A stretch of 64,000 nucleotides of DNA from Hippopus hippopus (taxonomy: Eukaryota; Mollusca; Bivalvia; Cardiida; Cardiidae), in assembly GCA_946811185.2 (NCBI GenBank), contig OX328106.1:32548426-32612425 (forward strand), written 5' to 3'. A program made the position numbers and the translations under genes. Of this stretch, positions 1 to 11,099 are shown in pieces. Numbering within the stretch: position 1 is the stretch's first letter; each line of letters begins with the position of its first letter. Under the pieces are notes generated by a model that was given only the letters and a program-made list of their open reading frames with translations, did not search any database and was not told where the DNA came from.

Positions 1-1161
1 TGTGATCGTGCTGTGTTCGTCGAGCGTCGTCCGTCGTGCTCGTCCAGGCGTCAACAATTACCTTGTGTGCACTCTAGAGGCCACATTTTCAGCCCGATAC
101 TTTTGAAAACTGGTCTGAATGTTTGCCTTGATGTTATCTCGGATAACTTTGAAATTGGATCACGTCGGGTCAAAAAGTAGGTCACAGGGCTAAATCTCAG
201 GAGAAGCTTATTTGCATTCTAGAGGCCACATTTTCAGCCAGATAGTCTTGAAACTTGGTCAGGATGTTTGTCTTGATGATATCTCGGACAATTTCGAAAA
301 TGGGTCATTTTGGCCATAAAGTAAGTCACAGGGCTAAATCTTAGAAAAACCTTGTGTACACTCTAGGGGCCACATTTTCCGCCTAAAATTCATTAAACTC
401 AGTCAGAATGCTTGTCTTGAAGATATCTAAGACAAGTTTGAAATTCAGTCTTGTTGGGTCAAAAAGAAGTTCACTGGGCTAAATCTTAAAAAATCCTTCT
501 GTGTAGTCTAGAAGCCACATTTTCAGCCTGATTTTCATGAAAGTTGGTAAGAATATTTGTCTTGATGATGTCCTAGACAGGTTTGAAATCGGATCATGTC
601 CTTTCAAAAGATAGGTCACTGGGCCAAATCTGCGAAAAGCCTTGTTTGCACTCTTGAGGCCACATTTTCAGCCTGATACTCATGAAAATCAGTCAGAATG
701 TTTGTCTTGATAATATCTCAATCAAGTTCGAAACTGGGTCACATTGGTACAAAGTGTTGGTCACCGGGCCAAATCTGAGAAAAACCTTGTGTGCAGTCTA
801 GAGGCCACATTTTCAGCCGGATACTTATGAAGCTAGGTAAGAAAGGTTGTCTTTTGAAATCTCAGACAAGTTTGAAATTGGGTCACAACAAATCAAAAAG
901 TAGGTCACTGGGCCAAATCTTAGAAAAAACTTGTGTGCTGTTTAGAGACCAAATTTTCAGTCTGGTACTCATGAAACATTATCAGAATGATTGTCTTGAT
1001 GATATATCTGACATGTTCAAAAGTATGTCAAGTTTGTAAAAAAGTAGGTCACTTACACGCGTGCGTTTTACATCATTAAAAATAGGATCTTTTCAGCTTT
1101 ATTAGCCATATATGACTTTACTCAGGTGAGTGCTTTAGGGCAAATGGCCCTCTTGTTACTA
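1..1161 (+). mobile_element. Pearl/HINE-like non-autonomous element with internal tandem array (5' end probably outside window)
   Basis: A GC-richer lead-in (1-58, with repeated CGTCGTCCGTC-like bases) passes into a tandem array and then a unique 3' tail. The tail ends in a short palindrome (AGGGCAAATGGCCCT, 1137-1151), then CTTGTTA and CTAG. A lead-in, a core-repeat array and a 3' palindrome are the layout known for pearl elements of bivalves, which are classed as Helentron-associated elements. No coding capacity is seen. The class is my inference; the array and terminal palindrome are read directly. Confidence 0.55.
60..1055 (+). repeat. 145-bp tandem array, about 7 units
   Basis: The landmark CTAGAGGCCACATTTTCAGC (with variants) recurs at 74, 219, 363, 508, 653, 798 and 942, a spacing of 144-145 bp. 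Within each unit GTCTTGATGATATCT, GGTCAC and GGGC(C/T)AAATCT recur in order. The units differ at many positions, so the array is old. Short reading frames within it are by-products of the repeat. Confidence 0.93.
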
Positions 1162-1844
1162 GATTACTCCTAATGAGGGTAAAGGGGTGTAGCCAAGCAT
1201 TCAGACAAGGTGATTGAACCCCGCCTGTTAACGACGACACGTCATTGATGTTGAAAGTTTTTTTTCATTTTCATAAAAAAGTCATACAGATCTATTTTGT
1301 TTTCTTTTTAAGATTTCGCCGTATTCATCTGAACAGACTTATGATTGTACATGATTCACTGACAACAAATAACGTTATCTAGTAAAAGGTACACCCTGAA
1401 ACATTGCCGAATATCGGTACTTAAAATGTAAGAGAAAGTACTGCTCAATAGCCCTCATTACAAGAGGTTTCTCATTCTTATATCTATGTAATTGAAAATT
1501 TCGAATTTCAACGATATGCAAAACAGTGAGGTAACTTAGGATGCCATTTCTTGCGAGGTTACTTTACATAATTTCTCTTCATTTTGAGCTAAAAAAAAAG
1601 AGTCTGTATATTCATATTACAGTGCTTCCTTTGCCTCCTATCTTTTAAAAGATATTTTCTTGTTTATAAACCTCCTATGTTTTCAGTGTTACACAACCAG
1701 TACGAATGTTCTTATCTAATACACGTTTGCGGTAAGCATTGTGCGACATCATTTTTTACTATTTTCAGAGGCGTGAGTCGGGATTTAGTCATGGAAATTC
1801 CTCACGTGCGTGCACAGTTTTCATATTCAAACCAATAATATTAG
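1162..1844. other. Unannotated interval
   Basis: AT-rich sequence with short homopolymer runs. I see no gene, RNA or repeat structure here that I can support. Confidence 0.5.
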
Positions 1845-2529
1845 TGATATCTATGGTGGCATATTTGTGCCATGAGATACGAGATAGCTATCATGATAAT
1901 TTAAGAAAACTATCGCGATAACTTAAAGTTTCCTGAAAATTTTATCGAGATAGTGAAAAGTTCCCGGAAAAAATAATACGATAAACTTAATATTTTAACT
2001 CAAAATTTCTCAATGGTGCACGAAGCTGACATTCGAGATAAAATTATCGTGATAGTTCTATCCGTTTCACGATATCTATAAATAGAAAATTCACCATTTG
2101 GATGAGCTCGGTAGTTTTTGACTTCACGAGATTGCAGTAAGTAGAAATTCGAATTATTATCAGTTGTAGATTAATTGGTAAATTTTGTCAAGACCCGAAA
2201 TAAACAGAAGTCTGTAAAATCACAGAGACGACTCGAAACGCCCCCTACGGACAACTTTAAAATCATTCAGGGAAAAGGCAAATTCATAACGTTGTAGACG
2301 AAGATGTTTAGAAACCGTATCTAATTATAGATACCGTGAGTGTCAGTTGTGGGCACGAAAGCAAAATAAATCATGATAACAGTTAGAATTCTCGCGATAT
2401 TTTTATCGTGAAAATTGTTATTATCTAGATAATATTTCCAGGAAACTTTGTTTTATCACGATAGTTCTCTGAAATTATCGCAATAGCTATCTCGTATCTC
2501 GCGGCAGAAATATGCAACCGTAGATATCG
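1845..2529. mobile_element. 685-bp inverted-repeat element, non-coding
   Basis: The left end (GATATCTATGGTGGCATATT, then GAGATACGAGATAGCTAT) matches the reverse complement of the right end (GATATCTACGGTTGCATATT, then GAGATACGAGATAGCTAT). The inverted repeats run for about 80 bp with a few mismatches. The interior repeats TATCGCGATA-like motifs in both orientations, as in foldback elements. No reading frame of note and no clear target duplication. Confidence 0.7.
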
Positions 2530-2696
2530 TTATGTGAAAAAAAAACTATCATTGGTTGGCTTTTAAGAAAAAATGTTTTTAAACTCGTCTATAGAAATGT
2601 TACTGAGCTTGCCAGAGGCTCACATAATAATTTTTTTATAATTGACTAATAACATTTAATCTTAAATGCCAATTTGATATATCAGATACTCTATAT

Positions 2697-2960
2697 ATCA
2701 GCCGCGCTCTGGCAAAAGGGGGCTTAATGCATCTCTGTGATAAATGATACCAAGCAACCCATCATATAATTATAGATTCATAAAATCCGTTCAGTCCAAT
2801 AATTGGCTAAATCTGGTGGTGGAATGGGCCTTGGACATGCAGAAAATTTAAAGATACCAATTTTTTTAGACCCATGTCAGCCTGCGCAGACTGCGCGGGG
2901 TGACATGGGTCGATACTTTTTGCAGATGCATTAAACTCCTTTTCACAGAGCACGGCTCAT
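2697..2960. mobile_element. MITE-C copy (264 bp)
   Basis: Best-ordered description of family C. The outer ends read (A)GCCGTGCTCTG and its inverse CAGAGCACGGCTCAT. Inside these lie AAAAGGGGGCTTAATGCATC and its inverse, then a central GC-rich hairpin (CAGCCTGCGCAG...) bounded by CCCATGTCA and TGACATGGG. Several more copies lie in this window. No protein is encoded, and mobilisation by a DNA transposase in trans is inferred. Confidence 0.85.
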
Positions 2961-3029
2961 TCTTGTATATCACAGTTGACGAAAACCTTGACGTGCATGT
3001 TCATATGACTCCCTTTCCATACAATTTTA

Positions 3030-4586
3030 TTATACTGCAAAGAAATTTCTCGTAATCTGATTGGATAATATGCCCCGAACATATATATCATGTACACTGG
3101 CAAAACCAACGTAAAAGCAGTTTCCCTTTCGGGAGCCCCGTATACATGACTACACTTTCAACACAACATCCAAAATGGCGGCGTCGATCAAGATTAACAT
3201 CAAGATTATGCACCAAACTGCACGTTTTTCCAAGGTTTCAGTGACGTCAGTTCCCATTCATTGTATTTGGGCACTCAGAAGGGAAATTCTACTTCGGCAG
3301 CGTACTCAATTTTTGAAACCAAAAAACAGGTAAATTTCGCTTAACACACGTTGGAATGGTAAAACTTGTTCACGGCTGTGGGGAATAATGTCGCAACCTC
3401 GCCTTCGGCTCGGGGCGACATGATTCACCACAGCCGTGAACAAGTTTCCAAGTCCCCTGCCACCTGACCGCACAACTAATAATGCCCTCTACATACATGA
3501 CTGTTTGATGACATGCTCTATATTGTACCAAATCTTTTATTTGTATTATTATGTCAAAATATCCTAAATTTCTTTGCGTATCTTAATAAACGGAACTGAT
3601 ATTTTCAGGTAATGGGATACTCCAAACTGCTGCAATAAAATCGTGGCACAGGATATTTATGAAATACATGGCAAAGTTGTTTACCAATACACAAACTTTA
3701 CATATAGACATTTTATTAGTTGTACGGTCAGGTTGCGGGGGACTTGAGAACTTGTTTACGGCTTTGGCAAATCATGTCGCCCCGAGCCGAAGGCGAGGTG
3801 GCGACATGATTCGCCTCAGCCGTGAACAAGTTTCCAAGTTCCTTGCCACCTCACCGTACAACGAATTCATTATACTGCAAAGTATTACCATTCCATTGTG
3901 TGTTCAGCGAAATTTCCCCGTTTTACGGTCTGGCGAAATAGAATTTTCCTTCTGTGTGCCCCAATTCAATGAAAACTGATGTGACTGAAACCTTGGTAAA
4001 ACGTGCAGTTTGGTGCATAAACTTGATGATGTCACTTCGATAAATATTCTACGTAATTTTCTTTAAGCATAAATTTAAACAACTTCAAGTTAAGGAACTA
4101 TGCACTTTAATGATTTGTTGGCAAAAGTAAAAGACCGTTGGTTGCCTCAAACGACTATTAGGTTATCCTTTTAACGTTACAACGTTGTATGAGTTTCGAC
4201 ACTTCACAATTTCCCTTACTGACGAAGGGATTGCTCTTTTTAACCCCTTGTATTTGTTTTAGAATGACAAAAAAAAACGATAATACATATAACTGTATTC
4301 ATTTATTTTCAAAAAATATCTATTCTTTCCGCTTTAATGACAACCACCAAGAGAAACTAGTATATTAATATGGTGCAGGCTACTCAGTTGTCGGTACGTT
4401 TGTCTTGTGGGTGGCTCGTATTGATCGATGCCGCCATTTTGCATGTTGTGTTGAAAGTGTAGTTATGTATACGGGGCTCCCGAAAGGGAAACTGCTTTTA
4501 CGTGGATTATGCCAGTGTACAGGAATATATGTTCGGGGCATGCATACTATCCAATCAGATCGCGAGAAAATTTCTTTGCAGTATAA
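3030..4586. mobile_element. Family-E foldback element, about 1.56 kb with nested palindromes
   Basis: The outer inverted repeats are about 160 bp: TTATACTGCAAAGAAATTTC at 3030 and its inverse ending at 4586, then GATTGGATA, CGGGGC, GGGAGCCCCGTATAC and a segment containing AAAATGGCGGC. Inside is a second inverted pair (about 3205-3363 against 3885-4022, sharing CCAAACTGCACGTTTT). There are also two copies of a palindromic module (about 3363-3483 and 3714-3862) containing GAACAAGTTTCCAAGT and CACCTGACCG. Reading frames here follow the palindromes and are not credible genes. Confidence 0.75.
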
Positions 4587-4907
4587 CAATATATGATAGA
4601 AAAAATATACCCATTCCTTTATGTAAATTAAGTAATTAGAGCTCTATGATCCTACTATTTGCAACCGGAAATTAGAAGAAGTAGTCAAAACTTATAAAAT
4701 ATTTTGGCATTCCAGAAGACCATTTATATATATCATGAAATTGTACAGTTTATATCACGTTACTGGAATTTACAGTAATTGACACGTATATTCTGTATAC
4801 CGAGAATTCAAGCTGTTTTACCAGCTGATTTATCTGTCCAAGTCCATGTTTTGTTGATGGTATTGGTAATGCTATATTAGATGTACAGTGCAGCAAGACC
4901 AATTATT

Positions 4908-5112
4908 GGAGCAGTGCTCTGGGAAAAGAATTACACCAAGCAAGTTGTCACATAAGAATAGATCTATAGATCTATTTTGTCTAACAACAGACTGTCGTGA
5001 GGTAGAATGGTCCTTGGATATGCAGTATGTTTGAAAATAGCAAAAAGTTTCGACCCTTATCAGCCTCTACAGGCTTAGATTGGTCGATTTATTTTACAGA
5101 TTTAATCAACCC
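4908..5112. mobile_element. Degenerate MITE-C copy
   Basis: Recognised by GCAGTGCTCTGGGAAAAG, ACACCAAGCAAG, CAACAGACTG, GGTCCTTGGATATGCAG, AGCAAAAAGTTTCGACCC and a decayed right end (CAGATTTAATCAACCCC) in family-C order. The central hairpin is eroded. Confidence 0.6.
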
Positions 5113-5221
5113 CCGCGTGACTTTTTCTTTGTAGGCGGTCGCGTTGTCTACTTCTACGCGTTTTGCTAGCCAGGAGGGTTTAGGCATACCGCTTAATTGA
5201 CTGAGTTGTATCAGAGACTTA

Positions 5222-5408
5222 TTTAACTCTTTCGCAAACGAAAAATGTCAGTTTTGTTCAAGCTGAAAGCATTTTGTAGACGAAAAATTAATAGACTGAT
5301 AGAAAAGATTGTAGCAAAAAATGAAAATGCTGGTTTCCACAACTTGTTTCAAAAACCTTAATTTCTAAGGTCGATTAAACTCAGGACTGATTGTTTAAGA
5401 GTTAAAGG
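5222..5408. mobile_element. MITE-D copy (degenerate)
   Basis: Begins TTTAACTCTTTCGC and ends near TTAAGAGTTAAAG. Inside are AGCATTTTGTAGACGA and AAAATGCTGGT, which are typical of family D (best copy at about 32,650). Confidence 0.55.
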
Positions 5409-5654
5409 AAATAAATATGTATCCTATCATATAAAAGAAAAACGATAGAGAAACAGTACTATTTTCTTGTAGTATGCGATCGTTCTTTTTTCCGCATAAC
5501 ATCGCGGAAAGGTACATGTTGAGTAGAAAGGTGTTTTATGCGGTAAGTAGTAATACTGACCTGACCGGACGGAAGTTTTGACTGTTTTAATCAGCTATGT
5601 AAACCTCAAGTTATTTTACAGACAGTATAACCGAAGTCAGACTGTCTTTTGCGG

Positions 5655-5725
5655 ACAAGACAGATCAAGATTACACTGCAGACAACGTGTAGTCTAATCT
5701 TGGATCTATACAGTCCACATGTTTA
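5655..5725 (-). repeat. MITE-A hairpin-core fragment
   Basis: GCGGACA, AGATCAAGATTACACTGC, a short loop, GTGTAGTCTAATCTTGGATC and ACAGTCCAC form a decayed version of the family-A core. Terminal sequence is absent. Confidence 0.6.
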
Positions 5726-6379
5726 TATATGTTAAAAAAATACTGAGATCTGAACTACCCACTTGAGAGCATTGAATTGCTTTCAGCATCCTGCAGTTTT
5801 AAGGAGGCAATATGTTATGAAACAATTCTGTCATTTGACAACCAACTGATAAGTTAATGATGATTATCATCCTCAATCATATTCTACTTTTTAAACTGAG
5901 AAATTTTATTGTCATACGAACACTTTGGCGCCATAGCATTCCTGCGTAATGGATTTCATAATTTTAATTTAATAAGTATCATACGAGCCGGTATAACCAT
6001 CACTCCAAAGATAAAAGAGCAGGTATCATATGCAGCCGTTAAGTATTATTCATTGTTGTCATTTATTGGACCCTTGCGTTCAATTACGTAATCATTTTTC
6101 GAGAAGCGACATTCGCCATTTCTATTGTGGGCATAAATTGTAATTATGTATACTTTTCGACAGAATGCTTTTTTTTTTTTTTCAAATTTTCTATACTTAC
6201 GGAAAAGCCGAAATTGTGCCAGCCCTTAGGAAATGGACGAGTGTAAAAAAAAAACAGAACAGTGTAAATCAAGATCAGGACACAGTTCAACAACCATTCT
6301 GAATTCAAATTGTATTTGCAACCTTATTCTCAAGAATTATCTTAATTCCAAAACATTTCCGATTCGCCAGACCAGTTGA
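5726..6379. other. Unannotated interval
   Basis: AT-rich with poly-T runs. No recognisable protein similarity in either strand's short frames and no structured repeat noticed. Confidence 0.45.
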
Positions 6380-6590
6380 TTAACTTATATCCTGTTAAAT
6401 AACTAAAATGAAAATTTTAATTCTATAGTAAAAACCCAAATATTGCTTTTTCAAAGTTATGTTTTGGGGAGTTAATCTCCTTATCGGACAGAGTAGATCC
6501 AAGATCAGACTGCACGTTCTGTGCAGTCTGATCTTGATCTACACTGTCCGCAAAAGGTCAGTGAGTCGCGCTTAGCAGCCTAAGGGTTAA
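6380..6590 (+). mobile_element. MITE-A copy (211 bp), reference copy
   Basis: Family A begins TTAACCCTTATCCTGCTAAA (here TTAACTTATATCCTGTTAAA) and ends GCAGCCTAAGGGTTAA. In between it carries AATAGTAAAAACCC-like sequence, CTCCTTATCGGACAG, and a hairpin core of AGATCAGACTGCAC, GTTCT, GTGCAGTCTGATCT. It then continues ACACTGTCCGCAAAAGGTC and GAGTCGCGCTTAGCAGCC. The 16-bp terminal inverted repeat and lack of coding capacity define a MITE. It is the most abundant family in the window. Confidence 0.9.
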
Positions 6591-6599
6591 GCCAATCAT

Positions 6600-7840
6600 A
6601 GATGTTTCGCAAAGTTTGGAACTGGAAAAAGAATGCAAGTTTAAATGGTTCGTAAATACTGGCATATAATTTTCTTTATGCAATAGTGCTTCAGGTCATG
6701 ATGAGTGGTTTAAAGTGGCCCGTATAGATTTCTTTGGTGTATTTTTTTTGTAAAACACTTAAGTACTAAAAGTGTTGGTTTTTTTTCTGTACAAGAGTAA
6801 AGAAACTGGACGGCTACATTCCGTAAAAAAGGTGCAATTTTGGGATATAATAGCGGGACGGTGATGATGCAATCGGTAACTCTGTCTATTTTAATGAGAT
6901 GAGATATGTCATCGTCATGCTTATAGGAACACTAGCCCATATATTGGGCGCATCCTATTGACCACGTTATCTTCCCACAAGCTTTTTCCAAATACTGGCG
7001 CTGAATCAAAAAGAAAGAAAACCTGACGAGGCTAAGTAGCCCACTAAGGAAATTCCATCTGAAATATGTTTTTCTTCCAATCATCGTTCTTATTTTATTG
7101 AAGGTTTGATAGATTTCGCCCTACTAAATCTGGTAGAAGTTTTGTTTGATTACAAAAATCCGAAAAGTTCCCTTTCAGATCTTAAAGTAGCGACGTACAC
7201 AGTTATTTGCATTACAGCTGCAGTGCATACATTCATACCCGAAGGTTTAATGTACATCCTGCAGCCCACTTTTGAAATTATTACCATAAATACAGATCTT
7301 GTTGGGTATTTTTTCATGCTTATGTATTTAAGGAAATATCACAAATACAATAATAGAAAACAGTTACAAAGGAATAGTTCGATGGTTGATGACTCTTGTA
7401 CATGGTTAGGAAACCTTTGTGAAAAGAGACGATTGCAATAAGCTATTACTTCTTTTCGCTCTACACATGAATGTTTTTTAAAAGAAAAAAGAAGAAGAAG
7501 AAAAAAAAAAAAAAAAAAACTTTCTATAATAGCGGCATGGATAGTCGTATTTATATTAGTAATGTTCATATATGAAAGACAATCCTGATGTTTTCGCTAA
7601 AGGAGGTGCGTATGCAAAGCCCCAAACAGAAGACATATAACTGTTCCTTAAAAGGGAAATGACATGACAAATTAGACGCCATTTATTACGCTAAAGAAAT
7701 TTTGAGGTTTCTATAGCTTTAATTTAAAGGGTTTCACACGGCTTATTACATGGAATTGGATAATACTTTTTAAGACAGATTTTACAAAATGTGTTAGTTA
7801 TCCTTGTTCATCCTATATTCCTAACAATTATTCACTACTT
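6600..7840. other. Unannotated interval
   Basis: Contains a 111-codon frame at 7106-7441 (+) with no protein family I recognise. Its hydrophobic middle and AT-rich codon use fit chance. There is also a purine-rich A tract near 7490-7520. No gene call is justified. Confidence 0.45.
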
Positions 7841-7849
7841 TGAACTGCG

Positions 7850-8137
7850 TCAAGTCCAGTAGCGCTGTCGGTACGAACAGGACTTCGGACTAGGAATACT
7901 CTGGTTCGAGTTCCCAGCTTGGTGAATTTCTTTCCGAAGATTGATGACAGTCATAGCAACAGGATTCATTCCTATAATAACGCTGATCATTGTTTCGATG
8001 ATTGTTATGTGGGTAATCAGCCGTTGGCTTGGGAAGAAGATTGTGTGAAGCACTCGTAAAAGGAAGTCTAGGAAAGAATGGATAGGTACTATGTTTTACG
8101 TCATAAGAAATTCATTAAAGGCACATAAAACAAAGGA
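7850..8137 (+). mobile_element. tRNA-derived SINE, old copy
   Basis: The head has a tRNA-like promoter region (TAGCGCTGTCGGTACG as box A, GGTTCGAGTTCCC as box B). The shared body then follows in order: GAATTTCTTTCCGAAGATTG, CAACAGGATTCATTCC, GATGATTGTTATGTGGG, CAGCC, TTGGCTTGGGAAGA and GGATAGGTAC. It parallels the better copy at 42,834 and has many substitutions. Confidence 0.7.
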
Positions 8138-8434
8138 TTATTTGTTTAATGAGTAGAACATTAAATTTTCTCTGGAGAAAGAGTTGATCCATTCTATCCA
8201 AGGTGTTGACTGTTGATAGCTAGCTTCGAGCGTGAAATCCCCCACTCAGCGGAGCTTTTGTTTTGAAGTGTTGTGTACCGCAGAAATGCATGTACATGTA
8301 GCAAATCCTTTGCTGATGAAACAGGATTTTGTCTGTGTTACAAACATCCCCCTCTCTATATATAGGGTCTAACATAATTTGGCGTTTGAGATAAGATTTT
8401 GTTAAACCAGTGAAGGAAAATATCATCAAGTGAG

Positions 8435-8760
8435 TTTCGGCCACCTAATAATATTTTTGAGGACGAATGTGATAAAAAGTTTACATCGAAAGCCAAAGAA
8501 TGTCAGAGTCTTTTTATCACATAACGACATTTAACGAGTTATTGTCAGAACATGTATGCAAAACAATACATAGATGATACGTAGTAATTTCCATGAATAA
8601 ACTACAATTCCTTTTCTTTGAAAAAAATATAAAATGCCGTCACATATGACGCCACACATTGCTTATATAAAACGAGTGTAAGATAAGAAAATCCGTAATG
8701 GTTATAGAACACTGAAAACAAGTGAGAGGTTATGAGCTAAATACATGTTATACAGGGCCA
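8435..8760 (+). repeat. Family-F dispersed repeat
   Basis: Shares with 25,150-25,445 and 37,395-37,650 the order AGAATGTCAGA, TTTTATCACATAACGA, CACATATGACG(C/T)CACAC, TGCTTAT, TGTAAGATAA and GAAAACAAG followed by a GAGGTTATG-like box. No terminal inverted repeats or frame are seen. Type unknown. Confidence 0.6.
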
Positions 8761-9009
8761 ATTTTGTCACGACAATAGTGTCTTTGGGTAATTTGCTAAA
8801 GATAAGACATGAGTAATAGAGACCAGCTCTGTCTGTTACTATTACGGTAACCAAAGAACGTGATATCATTAAAATGATCCGACAATCACATAAAGATAAT
8901 CCAGCCACATTTTTGACTTTGGCTTTATTTTACTTACCGTTTATAAAGTAAATAACCACACGGTTTTCATTACAAAGGAATTTTAGTTTCTAGACTCTAG
9001 AAAGGCGTA
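8761..9009. other. Unannotated interval
   Basis: Unique-looking AT-rich sequence between family F and a MITE-A fragment. Nothing supportable. Confidence 0.4.
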
Positions 9010-9245
9010 AGGTAGCGGACTGGTAGATCAAAGATCAGACTACGTTCTATGCAGTCAGGTCTCGATCTGTGCCATCCAAGATAATATTAAAATTACTTAT
9101 ATCGTAAAAAACTATTATTCTGCAGTTTTCATCGGGTATCGGAGCTTGTAGATCCAAGATCAGACTGCTCGTTCATTGCCTTTTGGTCTTGATTATGCTG
9201 TCCGCAAAGAGGCATTCAAGTCGCCTTTACGAGAAAAGGGTTGGG
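9010..9245 (+). repeat. Two decayed MITE-A core fragments in tandem
   Basis: The first core (9010-9086) has GCGGACTGGTAGATC, AGATCAGACT and GCAGTCAGGTCTCGATC. The second (9139-9245) has GTAGATCCAAGATCAGACTG, TGGTCTTGATTATGCTGTCC and CGCAAAGAGGCATTCAAGTC. Both cores have lost pairing by substitution. Confidence 0.6.
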
Positions 9246-10308
9246 TTTCTATAGCTTTCATCCTGGTTTGCTATAAAAAATGGATCTCTAAACGAGCTCA
9301 GAAATAATGGAAGCAATTTGTCTGGTTCAGGAATTTCCTCATAAATTTAGAGCAGAGAGCAAATGAAGCTACACAGATTCCAATCAAGCTTTCTTGTCCT
9401 TAATTAAAGGAAATTCGAGACCATTTTGAAGAACGTGTTTGTCTATTAAAGATGCACTCACACACACACACAGACAAAACAGCATGATCGTTTGACTTTT
9501 ATCTATAGTACATTTGTGCATTGAAAGTGCAGTTGAAATCATGCATTTCTGAACTTTACTTGCCTAAACTTCTAACCGGCCCCACTCTTTCATCTACAAA
9601 ATTGACAAAGCAATAGATAATACAACTATTCTGCAACACAATGACAGAAGTAATCTATGGTATTGTCATATTAAGATTCCGAACTCGCCATTAGAAAGTA
9701 TGCCGTTTTTACAAAAAGTAAAACATGTCAAGTGTACGTGCATGCGTAAATCTATCCAGTAAAGCAGGTGAAAAATATGTATATAAGTAAGCCTGCATGA
9801 CTAAACTTTTGTTAGCAGCAAGAGAAATATCAAAAACGTTTTCGGGACAAAAGTACAAATACAAGTATGAAGTTTACAAATTTTTTATGTATGTTTTCAA
9901 TGATAAGAGACGACAAGTCCGGTGAAAAAGTCAACAAATCTTTTTCAGACCTCGGCTTAGGTACGTTTTTGCTTTCCAATGAGTCATTTCCATTTCAATT
10001 GCTAAAAGTCAAAACAAATAGCAGGTCTTTTTTTCCAGACAAAATGGTCTTCAGATGGGGAATTATACCTTAAAGTGTATTCCAAACTCGTGCACCCGGT
10101 ATATTTTTGACTGAATCATACTTTACTCCAAAAAGGATTATTTGAATATCTTATTAAAGTTATTTAAATGAAACGATAAAGTGATCAGATTTATAAACGG
10201 GTGTTTCAAAACAGTGTTATATGTAAGCGTTATCATATGTTGTTATGGTCTACCCAATTATCCAGTCGGTTGTTAGAGAAAATTGATTAGATGAATCCAT
10301 AATTGAGC
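9246..10308. other. Unannotated interval
   Basis: Holds a short CA microsatellite near 9450-9470. Otherwise it is AT-rich sequence with frames under 70 codons and no recognisable similarity. Confidence 0.45.
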
Positions 10309-10499
10309 CATGCTCTGGCAAAAGGGGGCTTAATGCATCTCCATGATCCATGATACCAAGCAAGTCATTACATAATTATGGATCCGTAAAATACATTTTT
10401 CAAACAACAGACTGAATCATGAGGTACAACGATCCTTTGACATGTAAAAAATTTAAAGACAGCGAAAAGTTTCGGCCCATGTCAGCCTGCGCTTACTGG
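10309..10499 (+). mobile_element. MITE-C copy, right part missing
   Basis: GAGCCATGCTCTGGCAAAAG and GGGGGCTTAATGCATCTCC begin a well-preserved left half, followed by GATACCAAGCAAGTCAT and TGTCAGCCTGCGC. The copy stops at 10,499, exactly where the Polinton-end copy starts. The right half does not reappear after it. Confidence 0.8.
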
Positions 10500-10681
10500 G
10501 AGTGGCTGCGTCACAAGTGAAAATATTGCCGATAATATTCACGAGATAAAATTGATTTCGATCTGTCAAAGAATAAAAAAAATTCTATTTAGTTCACGCT
10601 TCTAACCCCTGTTTTGTTGCAAGTTTCGTCAAAATCCAGTGCTGTTGTTTTCGGTAATTCCCCGTAGGATATCCCCCTTCA
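10500..10681 (+). repeat. 182-bp near-identical copy of the Polinton-like left end
   Basis: From AGTGGCTGCGTCACAAGTGA to CCCTTCA this matches 60,237-60,418 almost base for base; the visible difference is GGATATCCCCC against GGATACCCCCC. Both copies start at AGTGG, and flanking sequence diverges at once on both sides. Here no Polinton genes follow. Polinton termini typically begin with AG, so I read it as an orphan terminal segment. Transposition, recombination between terminal repeats, or deletion could each have left it. Confidence 0.75.
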
Positions 10682-10941
10682 TCTTTTTATCTTTGTCATT
10701 ACTGAAGCTATTTACTATAAAGCTTGCTTAGTTGTTAACTGCCAAAATAGAAAGCCAAACCAGAAAGGCAGGTAAGCTTCAAAATATTTTTGACACAGTT
10801 ATATCTCCTTCTCGACTTATAATTTTCACTGAAAAATCACTTTCAGTGTCACCTTCAAGGCTATCCAAAATCAAAACGATCGGAGGTGATATAGAAAACA
10901 GGACAAAAAAAAAATTATTACACTGAGAGGTTGATATTGAG

Positions 10942-11099
10942 TTTATTTCATCAGCTTGTGGTTAATATGGGGAAATATTTGCCGAAAAAGAGAAAAGTAT
11001 GCGAAAATAACGAGTGCCGTAAGGCACGAGTTATTTTCGCGGACCTTTCCTTTTTGAGGCAAATATTTCCCCATATTAACCACAAGCTGATGAAATAAA
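10942..11099. repeat. 158-bp perfect-looking foldback
   Basis: The arms TTTATTTCATCAGCTTGTGG, TTAATATGGGGAAATATTTG and CC are inverted exactly at 11,057-11,099. Inside is a second hairpin, GCGAAAATAACGAGTGCC then GGCACGAGTTATTTTCGC. The near-absence of mismatches implies a recent origin or ongoing pairing. It would form a cruciform or a long RNA hairpin. No reading frame. Confidence 0.85.

Noticed and set aside
60..1055. CRISPR-like array
   Set aside because: Units are contiguous, 145 bp and diverged throughout, with no unique spacers; this is an ordinary tandem repeat in a eukaryotic element.
3659..3979. 106-codon frame as a gene
   Set aside because: It runs across the palindromic module and the inner inverted repeat of family E; its peptide is explained by repeat symmetry.
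7106..7441. 111-codon plus-strand frame as a host membrane protein
   Set aside because: No recognisable family, no splice or promoter context, and composition fits chance in AT-rich DNA.
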